DNA of 64,000 bases from Ancistrus triradiatus (Eukaryota; Chordata; Actinopteri; Siluriformes; Loricariidae), in the NCBI GenBank assembly GCA_025084515.1, contig JAJAGP010001323.1, positions 124,001-188,000 of the forward strand. Direction: 5' to 3'. The position numbers and the translations under genes were made by a program. Shown one piece after another: positions 1 through 12,019 of the stretch. The notes below the pieces were generated by a model, which was not told the origin of the DNA, made no database searches, and saw only the letters and a list, made by a program, of their open reading frames with translations. Within the stretch, counting starts at the first letter, position 1; the number at the start of each line of letters is the position of its first letter.

Positions 1-863
1 AGACCCCATGGGTTCTTAAATGGTTGTTGATTACAGCCAACTGAAAGGATTCCTCCAAATTACTTAGTTAACATTAGCAGCTAGCGCCCTGAGTTCACCA
101 ATAGTAAGTGTTTTGCTTTACTTTTAACTTTCAATCCATCACTCACTAAATTGCATGAAATTTTCCACACTTTTGTTAGGGTTCGCCTTACTCAAAACAG
201 GCGAACCGTGAAAACGAAAGTAAAGGGGGTTTTGTGGACCCAACTGCTGTTAGCTCCAGATGGAGGGGGTGAACCAAAAGTTTAAATAAATAGAAGAAAG
301 TAAATAAAAAGACCAAACGAAAAAAACGATCGATCGAACCCTGAACGCCAACAACAAGGTGCGATGCGTTACTGTTTCGCCATGAGACGGCGCGGGGAAA
401 TGCTGGCTGGAAAGAAATACGAGCACGAGCGCTCGGGACGCGCAAGACGCACTCAAACAAAAGTAACACACAAAAAGGGAAAAAAGGAAACTCATAATAA
501 CTTTATTATAAAATAATATGCTTTGTGTTAATGATTTTGGCCAACTGTAGGTTAATGTAAGTGTTTTAAACAATAACATCAGCTCCGATATCATAGAGTA
601 TAGACTATATTAAACTCCTTGGTTCATGATACATTTAACTTATGGATTTGTCGGAACATATCCCCATCATAAATCAGGGAGCCCCTGTACAATACAGCTC
701 CATTAATGCATATAATGCCTTATACAGTGTAGATTTTGTAGTCTGGAACGAATTCATTCAATTTACATTATTCCTTATGGGAGAAATTTGCTGGGTACTC
801 ATCGTTTTCTGTTCTCGACAAGCCTTCTGGAACGAATTAATGATGATAACCGAGCTACCACTG
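1..863. mobile_element. MITE with CAGTGGTACC-type ends (left part cut by window)
   Basis: This is a non-autonomous inverted-repeat DNA element. The right end reads CGAGCTACCACTG followed by TA at 864-865, matching the ends of the copies at 39147-41996 and 50548-50994. The interior at 500-830 aligns by eye with 41690-41990. The copy is interrupted at 174-499 by an LTR-like insertion. Its left end lies before the window. The superfamily is not certain; the TA duplication suggests Tc1/mariner-type mobilisation. Confidence 0.6.
174..499. mobile_element. Solo-LTR-like insertion with 5-bp duplication ACTTT
   Basis: The insert begins TGTTAGGGTTCGCC and ends TAATA, close to a TGTTA...TAACA inverted terminal pair. 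It is flanked by ACTTT at 169-173 and again at 500-504, inside the MITE. The first 40 bases form a hairpin (GGTTCGCC with GGCGAACC). A GGACCCAA...AGCTCC block just inside the end is shared with the elements starting at 2612 and 30258. A solo LTR of a Ty3/Gypsy-like retrotransposon in antisense is the most likely reading. Confidence 0.5.
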
Positions 864-1072
864 TATCTAGCTTTTATTTAAAACACTTAAGTAAGCAATA
901 ATCATGATCTTTACATGGACACATGCATATATATTTCTTCACTGCATCTGCCAAATGCAGTGAATGTAAATGCTCATTTGAGTCATTGTTCATCTGTTTA
1001 CTTTAACTCCACTTATTTTCTCATACTTTTGCTATTTCATTTTGAACATCTGATCATATCATTGCTTTGTAG

Positions 1073-4000
1073 AAAAGAATGGGTCTTCCATGGGTGACCA
1101 AAACACCGCTACCCAAAATCATTCCATAACTTCCTTAATGCAAACAGATTGCATTAATGTGACTGTCATGGCTGCAGAAAAGAAGAGACTGCAAAAAGAA
1201 AACAGCGACCTGTTGAAAGAAATTGACCAGCTAAAGGCCAGGATTAAAGTGTTAGGTATGTGTGTCTGTCTATTTGTGTGTGTGTGTGTGTGTGTCGGCA
1301 GTAATGTGACATTTAATATTTTTTCAAGCACCATAGACGATGGAGCATGCAGGGATCGTAAGCACTGTGCATAGGTGATGAGCTCAGTTGCATCTTGTAA
1401 CTAAAATTAAACCTAAATTGACTTTACTGATAGTGACATTATTATTTTGCCTTGTACTAAGCTAAAAGTCTGGATAAATAACATATTTAATATTCAAATT
1501 GCGATTGATACCTATACTATATATTAACCTACTACTTTCAACTATCATAGTACGAACTAAAATGTGCTTAAATAATGTGTTTTACATTTTAGAAATATAT
1601 AATAGTAAAATATGCTAAAGTTACTTTGGTTATAACATTGCAATTCACAGTTGCCTTTCACTACACATTTTAAGACATTGTAAGATTAATAAAATTGGAA
1701 AGACATACTATTCACACATCCACTCCTGTTTTTAGAAGCTACCCCAACCCCTGAGCCAGTTCGCTGCTCCAAATCCTGGCTATACTTCAATGGCAGTTGT
1801 TACTACATCTCTACCTTCACACGCACCTGGAGAGATAGTCAGGTGTATTGTAAGAGTAAAGGAGGACACCTTGCCATTATACATACGGCTGAAGAACAGG
1901 TGAGAGAAAATGCACTGTTGTATAGTTCCTATGATATTGATAATCTCTGCAGAATTGTGGTTTCATAGGAGGGTTGTGCAAAGTGTCCCAACTTGCTTGC
2001 TTGCATTGAGGTTGTGTGGCAACCAGTGGTACTGGAAATATTGTGTGAATAGAGGGCAAAGAATGGATTTTTCTGCTACTACTAGTCCTAAAATAGATCA
2101 AGAGAGCCCACATGAACAAGACAAAATATTATACATGGCCATTTCTTTATTGAGGAAAATGATCAAATAATACATACTGTAGGTGACTGGAAAAATATGT
2201 GAACCTTTGCTTTCGGTATCTGGTATGACCGCTTGCGTAGCTATAACTGCAATTAAGCTTTTATGGTAACTGCTGATTAGTCTTAGACATCAGCTTGGAG
2301 GAATGTTAGCCCATTCCTCTGTACAAAATATCTTCAATTTTGCAAAATTGTTGGCTTTCTGCACATGAACTGGTTTCACCTTTCAATTAAATTAAGGTCA
2401 GGACTTTGAATTGCCCATTTGAAAACATTCATTTTAGTGTTGTTTAACCATTTTTGGTATCATGTTTTACAGACAGAATAATGTTCTTCTGCTGGAATGT
2501 AGTGTTCTTCTTTCTCCACACAGAAACAATCCAAATAAACCATAAAGTTAAATTTTGGTCTCATACTTCCGTAAAACTATTTTCCTATAACCTTCTGGTT
2601 TGTACACAGACTGTTATGGTTCGCCATATAAAACGGACGACGAACTGTATTAATCAAAAATATAAATGGGTTGGGACCCAATTGCAGTTAGCTCCAGTTT
2701 GGTAATTCTAACTGAAATAATATTAAATAAATGAACAGAAAATAATCCGAAGATATAAATAATTAAATATGACTAAATAAAAGAAACTGCACGCCGTAAG
2801 CGTACCGCTGTGCTATTCACAGCACGCTTACAACGTGCCTCCGTTGCGCAATAGCGCCTCGGGTCTGCGCATGCGCAGCGCGCAGAACCCAATCGGAGCT
2901 TCCGCGAATGCGGTCGCGGGGGAAGAAAAAAGAAAAGAAAGAGTGAATGAAGAAGACGGGTGAAAACACTCTACGTCCTCTTCTGACACGCTGGGATAAA
3001 GGAATAGAGCTGCAAGTGCAGCTCGGTGAAAGTAAAAAATAATAAATAACAAAAAATGCTGACCCTACCCCATCTAGGGCCCTAACATTACCGAGCTACC
3101 TTCTAGCAGCCCCCGTCTGAGGGACTTAATTCCCCCAGAACGTACCTTTATCCCTAAAAAATAAATAACAAATAAAAGAACAGAAAAACCGTCTAAATAT
3201 GCAGGCAGGTCTTTAGTTGTTTGGAAGTCACTATTTATGTCTTTGCGACGGCACAGACTATTACACACATTGCTCTTGGAGTGATCTTTGTTGGTTGACC
3301 ACTCCTGGGGAGGGTAACAATGGTCTTGAACTGCCTCCATTTGTACACAATCTGTCTGACTGTGGATTGGTGGAGTCCAAACTCTTTAGAGGTGGTTTTA
3401 TGACCTTTCCCTGGTGAGCATCAACAACTCTTTCTGAGGTCCTCAGAAATCTCCTTAGTTCGTGCCATGATACGCTTCCACATACGTGCTGTGAAGAGCA
3501 GACTTTGATAGATCCCTGTTCTTTAAATAAAACAGAGTGCCCACTCTCACCTGCTTGTCATCCCATTGATTGAAAACACCTGACTCTAATTTATCCTTCA
3601 AATTAACATAATTTTTATACTCACAGACATGTAATACTGATTATGTTCTTATGCCTTTCATGATTGTCTTTCAAGACATTCTTATGGGACCTGTTGCCAC
3701 GAGGACACTGGAATTCTTACTGGTTTGGCATCAGTGATGAAAAGCTGGAAGCAGATTGGTATTGGGTGGATGGAACTAAATTGGTTGGTGGGTAAGTGAG
3801 AAATGATTCTTACAAATTACAAATGTACTTCACTTTGAATTGTACTGCTGTACTGTATTTGAAAACTAAAGCAACCACAAAATTTAATTCGTCTTTCGTT
3901 TGTATGCAGTGCCCTCTGCTGACAAACGTTACAAATACGTCACTGTGTAACTTTAAATCCCTAAGTGGTTACGCTAGAAAACAAGGATTAGTGGAGTAAG

Positions 4001-4446
4001 AATAATTGAAATGTTTTGCAGTCATTACTATAAATGATCCATTCTGTTCTTGCTTATTCACTCAGCCGAGCAGCCATTAAAACAGCTTAAAATCCATTAT
4101 TACTTCCAAATATAGATTTAGGTTTAGAGCGCTTGCATTAAGTAGACCTTTTGAGTAGCAATTTTCTGCACTGTCCTTACCAACCGCTCATGTTCTCTGC
4201 TGTTGTGATATTTTGATGCAAGCATCCTTGGTTTAATATGGTTAGGGTACATAAACACAGTTTGAAATATTCTCCATCTGTTGTTGCTCTAGTTTCTGGG
4301 AAGAAGGAGAACCTAACAACCACATCGATGAAGACTGTGGCTACATAGTTAAGACTGAAGTCCTGAGCCGCATTGCTACCAAGAGCTGGTACGATGCGCC
4401 ATGCTCCATGCCCTTGCCTTGGATCTGTGAGAAGAAAGCTGAGTAG
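1073..4446 (+). CDS. C-type lectin-like receptor (partial, 3' exons)
   Basis: Four exons are seen: 1073-1255 (neck; an ATG at 1090 is in frame), 1736-1899, 3676-3791 and 4293-4446 (stop TAG). All junctions are GT..AG and phases agree. The first exon encodes a charged heptad-like coiled-coil neck. The next three encode one complete C-type lectin domain with six cysteines, the WRDSQVYC and GGHLAIIHT blocks, YWFGISD in place of WIGL, a mannose-type EPN motif and a terminal PWICEK. The usual WND calcium motif reads WYD, so calcium-dependent sugar binding may be altered. The layout resembles hepatic lectin/CD209-like type II receptors. The transmembrane exon was not found and is probably upstream of the window, so the true start is unknown. 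The intron before exon 3 is filled with a Tc1-like element ending about 35 bases from the acceptor. Confidence 0.85.
1275..1295. repeat. (TG)n microsatellite in lectin intron
   Basis: A short GT dinucleotide run lies just after the lectin neck-exon donor site. Confidence 0.9.
2090..3640 (-). mobile_element. Degenerate Tc1-like element (family A), interrupted
   Basis: The sequence aligns by eye with the complete family A copy at 25922-27536, including 'TTTATTGAGGAAAATGATC' on the left and the antisense transposase text (SKEFGL, DLRK region) on the right at about 3285-3540. It is split by an LTR-like insertion at 2612-3205. No open transposase frame survives. Confidence 0.75.
2612..3205. mobile_element. 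LTR-like element nested in Tc1-like element
   Basis: It starts TGTTATGGTTCGCC and a matching CCCTAACA occurs at 3080-3087, so 2612-3087 could be one LTR. About 120 bases of non-Tc1 sequence follow before the host element resumes near 3200. It shares the GGACCCAA(T/C)TGC..AGCTCC block with 174-499 and 30258. No coding region was recognised. Confidence 0.45.
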
Positions 4447-4924
4447 ACTTCAAATTATCATCTAAGGACGAGATTTAAATCGGACAGCGATGAAGATGAT
4501 GTGTGATTGACACAGTGTAACCTAAAGTCACCACGTCCTATTGAGTGACAGGTCCAACCTTCAGCTTTTGTGTTTAAATATGATTCAATAAGATATTTTA
4601 AGCAGTTAATCCTCAGTTTCTGATAATACTGTCACACCGACTTCCATTAACTATAAGAGTTTCCATTTACATTTGTTCTTACTGTCAGAAATACCACTTA
4701 CTGTTCGTTTATTACTTTATTACTGATTTATATGATCATTGTTAAAGCTTGTGTTTCAGCAAAAAAATGTTCTTTATTTTTCACATTTTTCACAGACAAC
4801 AGGATTTAGTAAATCGGGCCCTCAAAATTGGGCACAAATAGACATATAGTATGCAGATTTTTGTAAGGGAAGGTGGACTGGAAATCCTATATGTTATTAA
4901 TCAAGACTTCTGACAGTAACAGCA

Positions 4925-5200
4925 ACCCAGTGGCTAGTGCTGTCACCTCACAGCTCCAGAGACCCAGGTTCGAGACGTCGATTATGTGGAGTTTGCATGT
5001 TTTTGCCATGTCTGTGTGGGTTTTCTCTGTTTTGGGCTTTCTTTCCACATTCAGAAGATTTGTTAGGTCAAGTGGCATCTCTGAAGGGTCCCAGTGTAAG
5101 GACTTTCGGCCTGTCCAGGGTTGGTTAATACCTTGCACCCTGTGCTGCTGGTTATGCCCTAGCCCCTCGTGTCCAATTGGATTGGAGTGAGTGTAGAAAA
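4925..5200 (+). repeat. SINE-like dispersed repeat
   Basis: This fish repeat has the 'cctcacagctccagagacccaggttcgag' head and a 'gtggagtttgcatgtt' body. Related text is at 13614-13860, 43940-44010 and 45465-45500. The head has a B-box-like GGTTCGAG. Confidence 0.5.
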
Positions 5201-5856
5201 GTTATGCTCAGTCATAACTGTACATAAAAGTGTAAAATGTTTTGTCTTGCTTTTGTTTTAATTTTTGCTTAGTCTAACTGTATCAGTTCAAATGAATAAA
5301 ACAAAACAAATAAACTGCACATTTTGTAATACAGATAATAGGTTTTATAAAGATGCGTCATTTTTTTCTTGAGGCACAACATCTTGTACTGCAAGTAAGT
5401 TGTAATGCAACATGGGAGCTTCAGGCAATGTGAAACATAGGAACCCATATAAACAAATTGAAAGCGAGTGCTGATTATGATTCTGTTTGGTGGTTGCAAG
5501 ACACCAAATACCAGTGTCATCTGCAAGAGCTAAAACAACTCAGGGATGCTGCAGCCTAACAGATATGTTTACAATAAGTAGCCACATATGAATCCAACAA
5601 ATAAAAATAAATATGTTAAATTGGGCAAAACAGAACAGACCTCAGAGAGATGATGACTGAAAATGGGATGATCGGATGACAATGAGCTCTTAAGGGATAA
5701 GGTAAGGAAAATGTCTTACAAGTCAGTCACATGCCTGAATAGGAATACAGAAGGAGTGGGCCAAGATTTCCCCTGAATACTTTCATTGAAAATGTCACCA
5801 TCGACTCAAACCCCGGTACCTGCGGTGTTTTGGCATCATTGTTTTTCGTTTGGTTC
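5201..5856. other. Intergenic, nothing recognised
   Basis: AT-rich intergenic sequence between the lectin and gnb3 genes. I see no gene, exon or clear repeat. Confidence 0.5.
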
Positions 5857-6122
5857 TGTCATGGGGAATCAGATTCCCCCCTAGACTAAATCACATGGAA
5901 CCCAAATGCAGACCACAAGGAGATGAGGCCTAAGCAAAAAACGAGTTTATTACAGACAATAAAAGGGCAGGGTTCTCCAGGGAAGGATGCTCAGCAGGAC
6001 TGTGGAAGGGAAAACGGAAAATAAGTGGCAAAATAAAAGCTGGCCTGAGAGCCGAAAACACGGGGAAAGAAATAACGAAAACGCAAGAAAAAAGAACAGA
6101 ACTAGGTAGCGGCTATATACAT
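5857..6122. mobile_element. LTR-like remnant with terminal hairpin
   Basis: It begins TGTCATGGGGAATCAGATTCCCC, a perfect short hairpin, followed by GGAACCCAAATGCAG and an 'aacgagtttatt' motif. This is the same layout (hairpin, GGACCCAA block) seen at 174, 2612 and 30258, but a different family. The right boundary is approximate. Confidence 0.4.
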
Positions 6123-6285
6123 ACTGTCATAATAATGTTACTGTCATAATTCTCAACCTTGGATTAATCAGTCAACATGACTTTTATCCAATCATCTACT
6201 GTGACATGTTTGTACATTTTAGTCCATGCCTTCATTCTTGTTCATGTAATTAAGTGATTTAAAATTTAGAGACTGCAGTTTGTAC

Positions 6286-6475
6286 TTACATTTACATTTA
6301 CAGCATTTAGCAGACGCCCTTATCCAGAGCGATTTACAATTGATACAGTCTTACAATCCAAGCAATTGTGGGTTAAGGGTCTTGCAACAGTGGCAGCTTG
6401 GCAGAGGTGGGATTTGAACCCTGGACCTTCTGGGCCCGCTAGGCTACCACAGTCCCAGCGATACTTTGTGACCAT
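6286..6475 (-). repeat. tRNA-derived SINE
   Basis: In reverse complement it has an A-box-like 'tggtagcctagcgg' and a B-box 'GGTTCAAATCC', then the shared tail 'gataagggcgtctgctaaatgctgtaaatg'. The same SINE occurs at 8286, 21925, 32272, 33700, 36198 and 61192. It resembles the catfish Mermaid-type SINE, by memory only. Confidence 0.7.
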
Positions 6476-7558
6476 TACTATGTAGTCTTCTTTTTATCGC
6501 AGTTTTGCTACTTTCTGTACATTCTGTATCTGTGCTGAACTTGCTGTTTTGGCTCTATGTATTGGTATTCCAGTAGCACTCTGCCTGTGGGTTGGATGCA
6601 TATGATCTGGTTTTGCCAAAGCATTTGAGTGCCATGCACTTTCCCATTAGAAACCTTCAGTTTAGCCATGATTTGATGCTGAGAAAGTAACTATTTGTCC
6701 TTAGAATAACCAATCCACCACATTTACTTAAATGTGTCATATTTCCCAATATCACAATGCTGCTTAGTATGAAATGTTCTGCTCAAAATCTGAAGCACAG
6801 CCATATTTATAATAGGTGAATAAAGGCTGCAAATTTATTAATACAAATCAGTTTCTTATGAGTAGATCAAATCCACCCAAGCGTCATCTGACGTATGTGT
6901 TTCAATGTGTTTCAAAGGTTAATGTTCAAGGAAATCTGACATTTGTACAAATTAACTGATATGATCAATAACATGGTCAATGACACCTTCCAGCTGTACC
7001 ATCATTGCGACTTGAGTAAAAACATTGATGTCCCTGTAATATGGCTGAAAGACACTGGGTTCATCCAACACTGAAATAGTCTGAAGGTATAAAATTCCCA
7101 GTCGCACTATTGTGGTGCAGCCATAAAATGATGTGTATTTTTTAATGTTGCCTGTCCTGTAATTCACAGGGTGGAGACAAATGAATACAAGATGCCAATC
7201 CATCACTCAGATTTTGGAACTAGTCGTGGCTAATTTTGTGACTGTGTGTAGCCAGACATATCCAGAAAGTGTGCCAGGACTTAAATTTGGGTTACCATTG
7301 TGGTGGGCTAGCAAATAGCCCTTGAGCCACCCGATCAACTGTGCATTTTAGGGGAAACGCAGTTGATCAGTTTAACACAGTTTACATGTGGTAAATTATC
7401 AATAAACATTTCATCTAGTAAAGATATATGCCAAAGGTTTTATGTAATTTGTATTTAATTTGTATTTGATTAAATTATATAATAATTTAATCAATCCAAT
7501 ATTATTAAAGCTGTAGTCTCTACAATAAAGCAGTTACCTCTGTGGGAAATGTCATTAT
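6476..7558. other. Intergenic, nothing recognised
   Basis: No exon, RNA gene or named repeat was recognised in this stretch. Confidence 0.45.
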
Positions 7559-7560
7559 TA

Positions 7561-7889
7561 CCGTATTTTCCGGGCTATAAAGCGCACCAGGTTATAAGAC
7601 GCAATATCAACGATCGGCTGCTAATGGATCTATTTTCATACATAAAGCGCACCGGGTTATAAGGCGCATGAAATGAAACAAAACTCTTAAGTTCCGTCGG
7701 AAGCTCAGTTTGGTCTTCTTTACCTGGCGCAGGGCGTCTTCTTGCTGTGTACCATCTACAATCGGTTCTAGGTCAGAAGGCTCAACCAGAATTAATTCAT
7801 ACATTAGACGCACCGCATTTTAAAGCGCACTATCGATTTTTGAGAAAATTAAAAAATTTTAAGTGCGCCTTATTGTCCGAAAAATACGG
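7561..7889. mobile_element. Pogo-like non-autonomous element, copy 1
   Basis: TIRs are CCGTATTTTCCGGGCTATAA at the left and CCGAAAAATACGG at the right, flanked by TA on both sides. The interior contains a shortened piece of the psq/Brinker-type helix-turn-helix coding text that is better preserved at 14438 and 17424. Confidence 0.7.
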
Positions 7890-7891
7890 TA

Positions 7892-8285
7892 GTTGATTAG
7901 TTGCTGTTAGCTGAAATAAGCAGTAAAGGAATAGTATGAAAAGGCTGGCATTAGTTCAGGTGGTTGTTGTGCACTGTTCACTCTTTTGGGTGTGCTTTTG
8001 TTTGCGTGATCACTAATGGTCATGTAACCAGGCCATCAGGACAAGCAGTAGCCTGCTTCCATCAGAGCTAGTTAGACTGGATTAGAGAGAGATGTGAACT
8101 GAGAGAGCAGCAAATATACTGAGCTGTCTCATTACTGTTACTCTCTCAGAAGTATTAGTACTGATGCAGATAGAGTAAAACACCACTGCATTAAAACTGT
8201 AGGGATATGATGTGATTTCACCCACCTTTTAATCAATGTGTGAAAAACACCAATGTATCTTGGCTATTTAGTCACTGCTGAAAGG
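7892..8285. other. Intergenic, nothing recognised
   Basis: No feature could be supported here. Confidence 0.4.
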
Positions 8286-8456
8286 ACTGTGGTAGCCGAG
8301 CGGTTAAGGTACTGGACTAATGGCCAGGGTTCCATTGCCACTGTTGGATCCTTGAGCAAGACCCTTAATCCACAATTTTTTGTACTGTAACAATTGTATT
8401 TGCTAAGATTTTATCAGACGTAAGTTGCTCTGGATAAGGGCATCTGCTAAATGCCT
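8286..8456 (+). repeat. tRNA-derived SINE
   Basis: It has an A-box-like 'gtagccgagcggttaaggt' head, a degenerate B-box, and the tail 'ctggataagggcatctgctaaatgcc'. Diverged relative to the copy at 32272. Confidence 0.65.
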
Positions 8457-8774
8457 AGATGTAGTCAATTACAGTACAATATCCCATATACAGTTGAGAT
8501 TTGTTTTGTTTTTCTTGTGTTAAAATGAGCACCTGTTTTTCCTTTTTTTGTTGTTCCAAAGTTGTTTTAAAATGAACAATGGACTGTTTTTCCTCTATTC
8601 TTTTCTATTCCAAAATTTAGAAACATCTGCTGACCAGGCTGTCTACTTTACCAGAGCTAATGCAAAAACTTTGATTTAAATGTTTTACTATAGCAGCCAC
8701 AAAAATATAGTTGGTGGATTGAGGTACTAGATACACTATAACTTTGGACTTCATGATTTGTCTAACAAAAGACA

Positions 8775-9180
8775 TGCCCCCATTATGTTTTTCCCCTAGT
8801 CAAAGCCATCTGGGAACGTGGCTGAGCCCAACCCAAATTCATTGGGTGCAGGCAAAGGTACACATTGGACAGGGTGCCAGTCCACCAGAGAGTTCCACAA
8901 ACATTCTTCACGTTCCAAGCTGTATCCGAGATTCAAACCCAGGGCCTCTGCTGTTTCCAGTCATTCCAGCCATACAAGACAATTGTCAGTCACTTAAAAT
9001 ACTTTAAATGTACATTACAATCACATCTGATTAGTACAGTATTACAATGTACAATCCACACAACTGAGGGTGAGGTGCTTTACTATTTGTCCCAACAATG
9101 GCATTTTAGCTCTGCTGGTCCTTGAACCCTGGACTGCCTGTGTCAGTCCAGTAACTTTACAGCTGCACCATCACTGCCCC
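8775..9180. repeat. SINE-like repeat fragments
   Basis: Text such as 'cattggacagggtgccagtccaccag' and 'tccttgaaccctggactgcctg' matches common fish dispersed repeats. Boundaries are approximate. Confidence 0.35.
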
Positions 9181-11395
9181 ACTGTAGTGAAGTTTGTAGA
9201 GTAAAACAAATGACATCATGTATTCTGCACTGCCCAGGCTGTGTTTCCATGTTGTATCCAGTGTTTTCAGGATTTCAGAAGCCCATGTGAAGTAATATGC
9301 TGTTTCAAATCATACAGTGCCACCATGGTCAGCTGAATCGGTTAAAGTGATTTGTCCTTCACCTTTATTTTTCAGTCACCCCAGGACAAGCTGGCATTAG
9401 TCTATATGTATTATGCAGTTCCCAGCGAGACTAAAATGCCCAAGAGCATGTTCCCACTTCGTACACCCAACATCATTTCCAATCCATGAATCCCAAATCT
9501 AAATGCCTTGTGCTTCTTATTCTGCTTTAGGTATATTAAGCCTTTTTTAATAAGACATTAAGTTCACTTTGTAAATGATTTTCTCTCTTTCTTGACACTC
9601 TCTGACTCGATGTCTTTGGTGACGCACACTTTTGTTCACCTGCTGTAATTCCTTAATGGGATTGCTGATTCCCCACATATCCAGCCAGATCCTGATTAAG
9701 TGAGATCAACCCATTAGGTCTGACAAACAAATGCAGTCAAATTTCAACACCCCTCCTATCCACACCATACCTAGTAAAATCACACCACCATACTCACCAG
9801 AAGTACATACTATTACTAATTAGAGTTCTAGATGGTGGTAGATTATTGGTTAATTTCATGAGCTCATGCTCCAAAGGTTGAAGAATGAAGGTCTGTAATC
9901 CTGGAGTGCTTGGATTTAATCCTTTCTAAAAATGGATGTTTGACTAATTTACTTTTAGAAGTTTAGAAAGCAAAACACTACAACACCAAAATCAGCACCT
10001 GGTGCTGCAAAAAACTAAGCACACATTTCCATTGTTATACATTGCTTTTTTATAAATGCTTAGAAGTTTGCATCTTGGACGTAATCATTTCCTCGCCATC
10101 ATCAACCACCAAAGGCTTCATGAAAGGCACAGTCCTTTGCTGTCGGCACTCGTTCTTGACTTTCAAAAAACAATCAGTTTACCTCTTCTCTCAGACCTGC
10201 CCTCAGTCACCCCTCATGTACTGACCACTTCTTCCTATTGCCCTCCTGTCCACCCCCTCCCCCCTCTCTTTTTCTCTCTGTTTCCATCTTGAGACTTATC
10301 CCTTCATCCCTGATCTCCTTCGTCCAATCCAATCTTCATCTGTCCCTCTCTCAGAGAGTTTTGCCTAGGTAAGTTGGAAGCCGTCTCCAGGGGCGTACAC
10401 ATGAAAGGCAGATAGTGAGTCAGAAGAGATACAGCAACTGTCACTGGCACAAAGGTGCTCAAAAAACCTGGGCTGCAAATACGGAGTTACATGCTCATGT
10501 TTGAGGAGTAACAGAGAACAGGGTCTTTGTATTGCTTAAAAAAAGGTGAGTGAAGAATTTTGTAATGATCACTTTTTGGGTGTAGTGGAGCCAAATGTTT
10601 AATAACCTTATTGGTAGAAGCTTATCAAGAATAATCATGGCTAGAAGGAGGCCTTATTTCTGAGCTGAAAACATTATAGCGATGTGTTAAATTCGACTGT
10701 GAAACATGGTCAGAAAATAGGCTATTGTTCTAGTGCATAGATGTGAAGTGTTGAGAAATCCTATATTTCAAGGGTGTCTAATTTAATACAATTCTGTCAC
10801 TATCACGCTAACCCTTGTAGCTGACATCAAATTCTGTTTCTTTCACACATACCACTTTCAATACCATTCCAAAGAGCAGAAAGTAATCGGATGAAAGGAG
10901 ATTTGATTTGAGAGACTTTGCTGAGGCTTAGGCCTTGCTTCTTTTGCCCTTTACTACTCAATCTCTGTTTGACCTTTTTGATATAAGACAAGCTGAGAAA
11001 TGTCAGAAGAATGTCAGAGCTTTCTGTTAGGTTTCTGATTGATATAGGAGTAGTGTGTGGACTGTTAAATGTCTTTGTAAATTGGTCAAGAAAAGCTGTC
11101 TTTAAATTGCATGTCAGTTCGCTTACCATGGATAAGAGTATAAAATGAAAAAGGTTCAGTCTGGATGAAATATGGACAGTTGTAGGATGCTTGTGTTTGC
11201 ATAGTATCTGAGCACTTGGTTAGAGCAAGTTAAGTAAAATCTAAGGCATAATAAATCAGTAAGCATTCAACAAGTAGTTGCTAATTATCACTGCAATATG
11301 TCTGTTAGGGTGCTGGGAAAGCATATCAGGAATTCACTAGGACACCCGGGACTGCCAGTGGTGCCTTCTGGCCAGATCAAACATCACACAGACAT
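9181..11395. other. Intergenic region upstream of gnb3
   Basis: No exon was recognised. A pyrimidine-rich stretch lies at about 10220-10345. Regulatory DNA of gnb3 may lie here but I cannot point to it with confidence. Confidence 0.35.
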
Positions 11396-11396
11396 G

Positions 11397-11404
11397 TATA
11401 AATA
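11397..11404 (+). promoter_or_regulatory. Possible TATA box of gnb3
   Basis: TATAAATA lies about 620 bases before the gnb3 start codon in non-repetitive sequence. A pyrimidine stretch and AG (about 11990) before the ATG would allow a 5' UTR intron. Inference only; no transcript evidence. Confidence 0.3.
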
Positions 11405-11500
11405 AGGAAAGGCTGAACAAGGGAGACTGTCCCTAGCAAACGCAGCAGCAACCATTACACAGCCCTGCTTACCTGTGCATGCTCATCTACACTCATCCCG

Positions 11501-11550
11501 AAACCCCAACCCCCAACCCTAACCCTATATATATATATATAGGGTACATA
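11501..11550. repeat. Telomere-like CCCTAA units beside an (AT)n palindrome
   Basis: Degenerate CCCCAA/CCCTAA units run into ACCCTATATATATATATATAGGGT, a perfect palindrome. Confidence 0.6.
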
Positions 11551-12019
11551 CACAGTTACATAACACATACACAGTTTTGAAAAGTACTATTAATATTTTT
11601 TAATTAACCATTGAAATATTATAAAAGCAAACCGACACATATATTCACATACATTTTAATGTATTAGTTGCTCAGAGCATCCAAGAAGCTCCATGACGAA
11701 GGCGTACACTTGTATGATGAGAATTAAATGTAGCATTAACAATATTAGTGATTACATGTTACCTCTTTGTTTACATGCTCTTAATGTTCAACTGATGACG
11801 TCATGGAGATTAATTCACTTAGCCTGTGAGCTTTTATCTCTGTAAAACAAAGATGACATCATGATTTCTCTCAGTTGATAGTTTATGCCATCACACACTT
11901 CCTGCTTATCCTCAAGTTTGTTGAGAATATTTCTACTTTTGTTTCTGTCTCACCGCTGGCCAGGTCATCTGTTGAACATTTTTCATTTCTATAAGTAATT
12001 ACCTACATCTGCCACTGCC

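Noticed and set aside
188..594. Open frames on the minus strand of about 93 and 114 codons
   Set aside because: They lie within the MITE and its LTR-like insert and show no domain or splice context.
9640..9720. Possible photoreceptor (CRX-like) homeobox sites upstream of gnb3
   Set aside because: Only near matches (GGATTG, CATTAGG); not exact TAATCC and expected by chance in AT-rich sequence.
11501..11525. Interstitial telomere
   Set aside because: Only two or three degenerate CCCTAA-like units; too short to claim.
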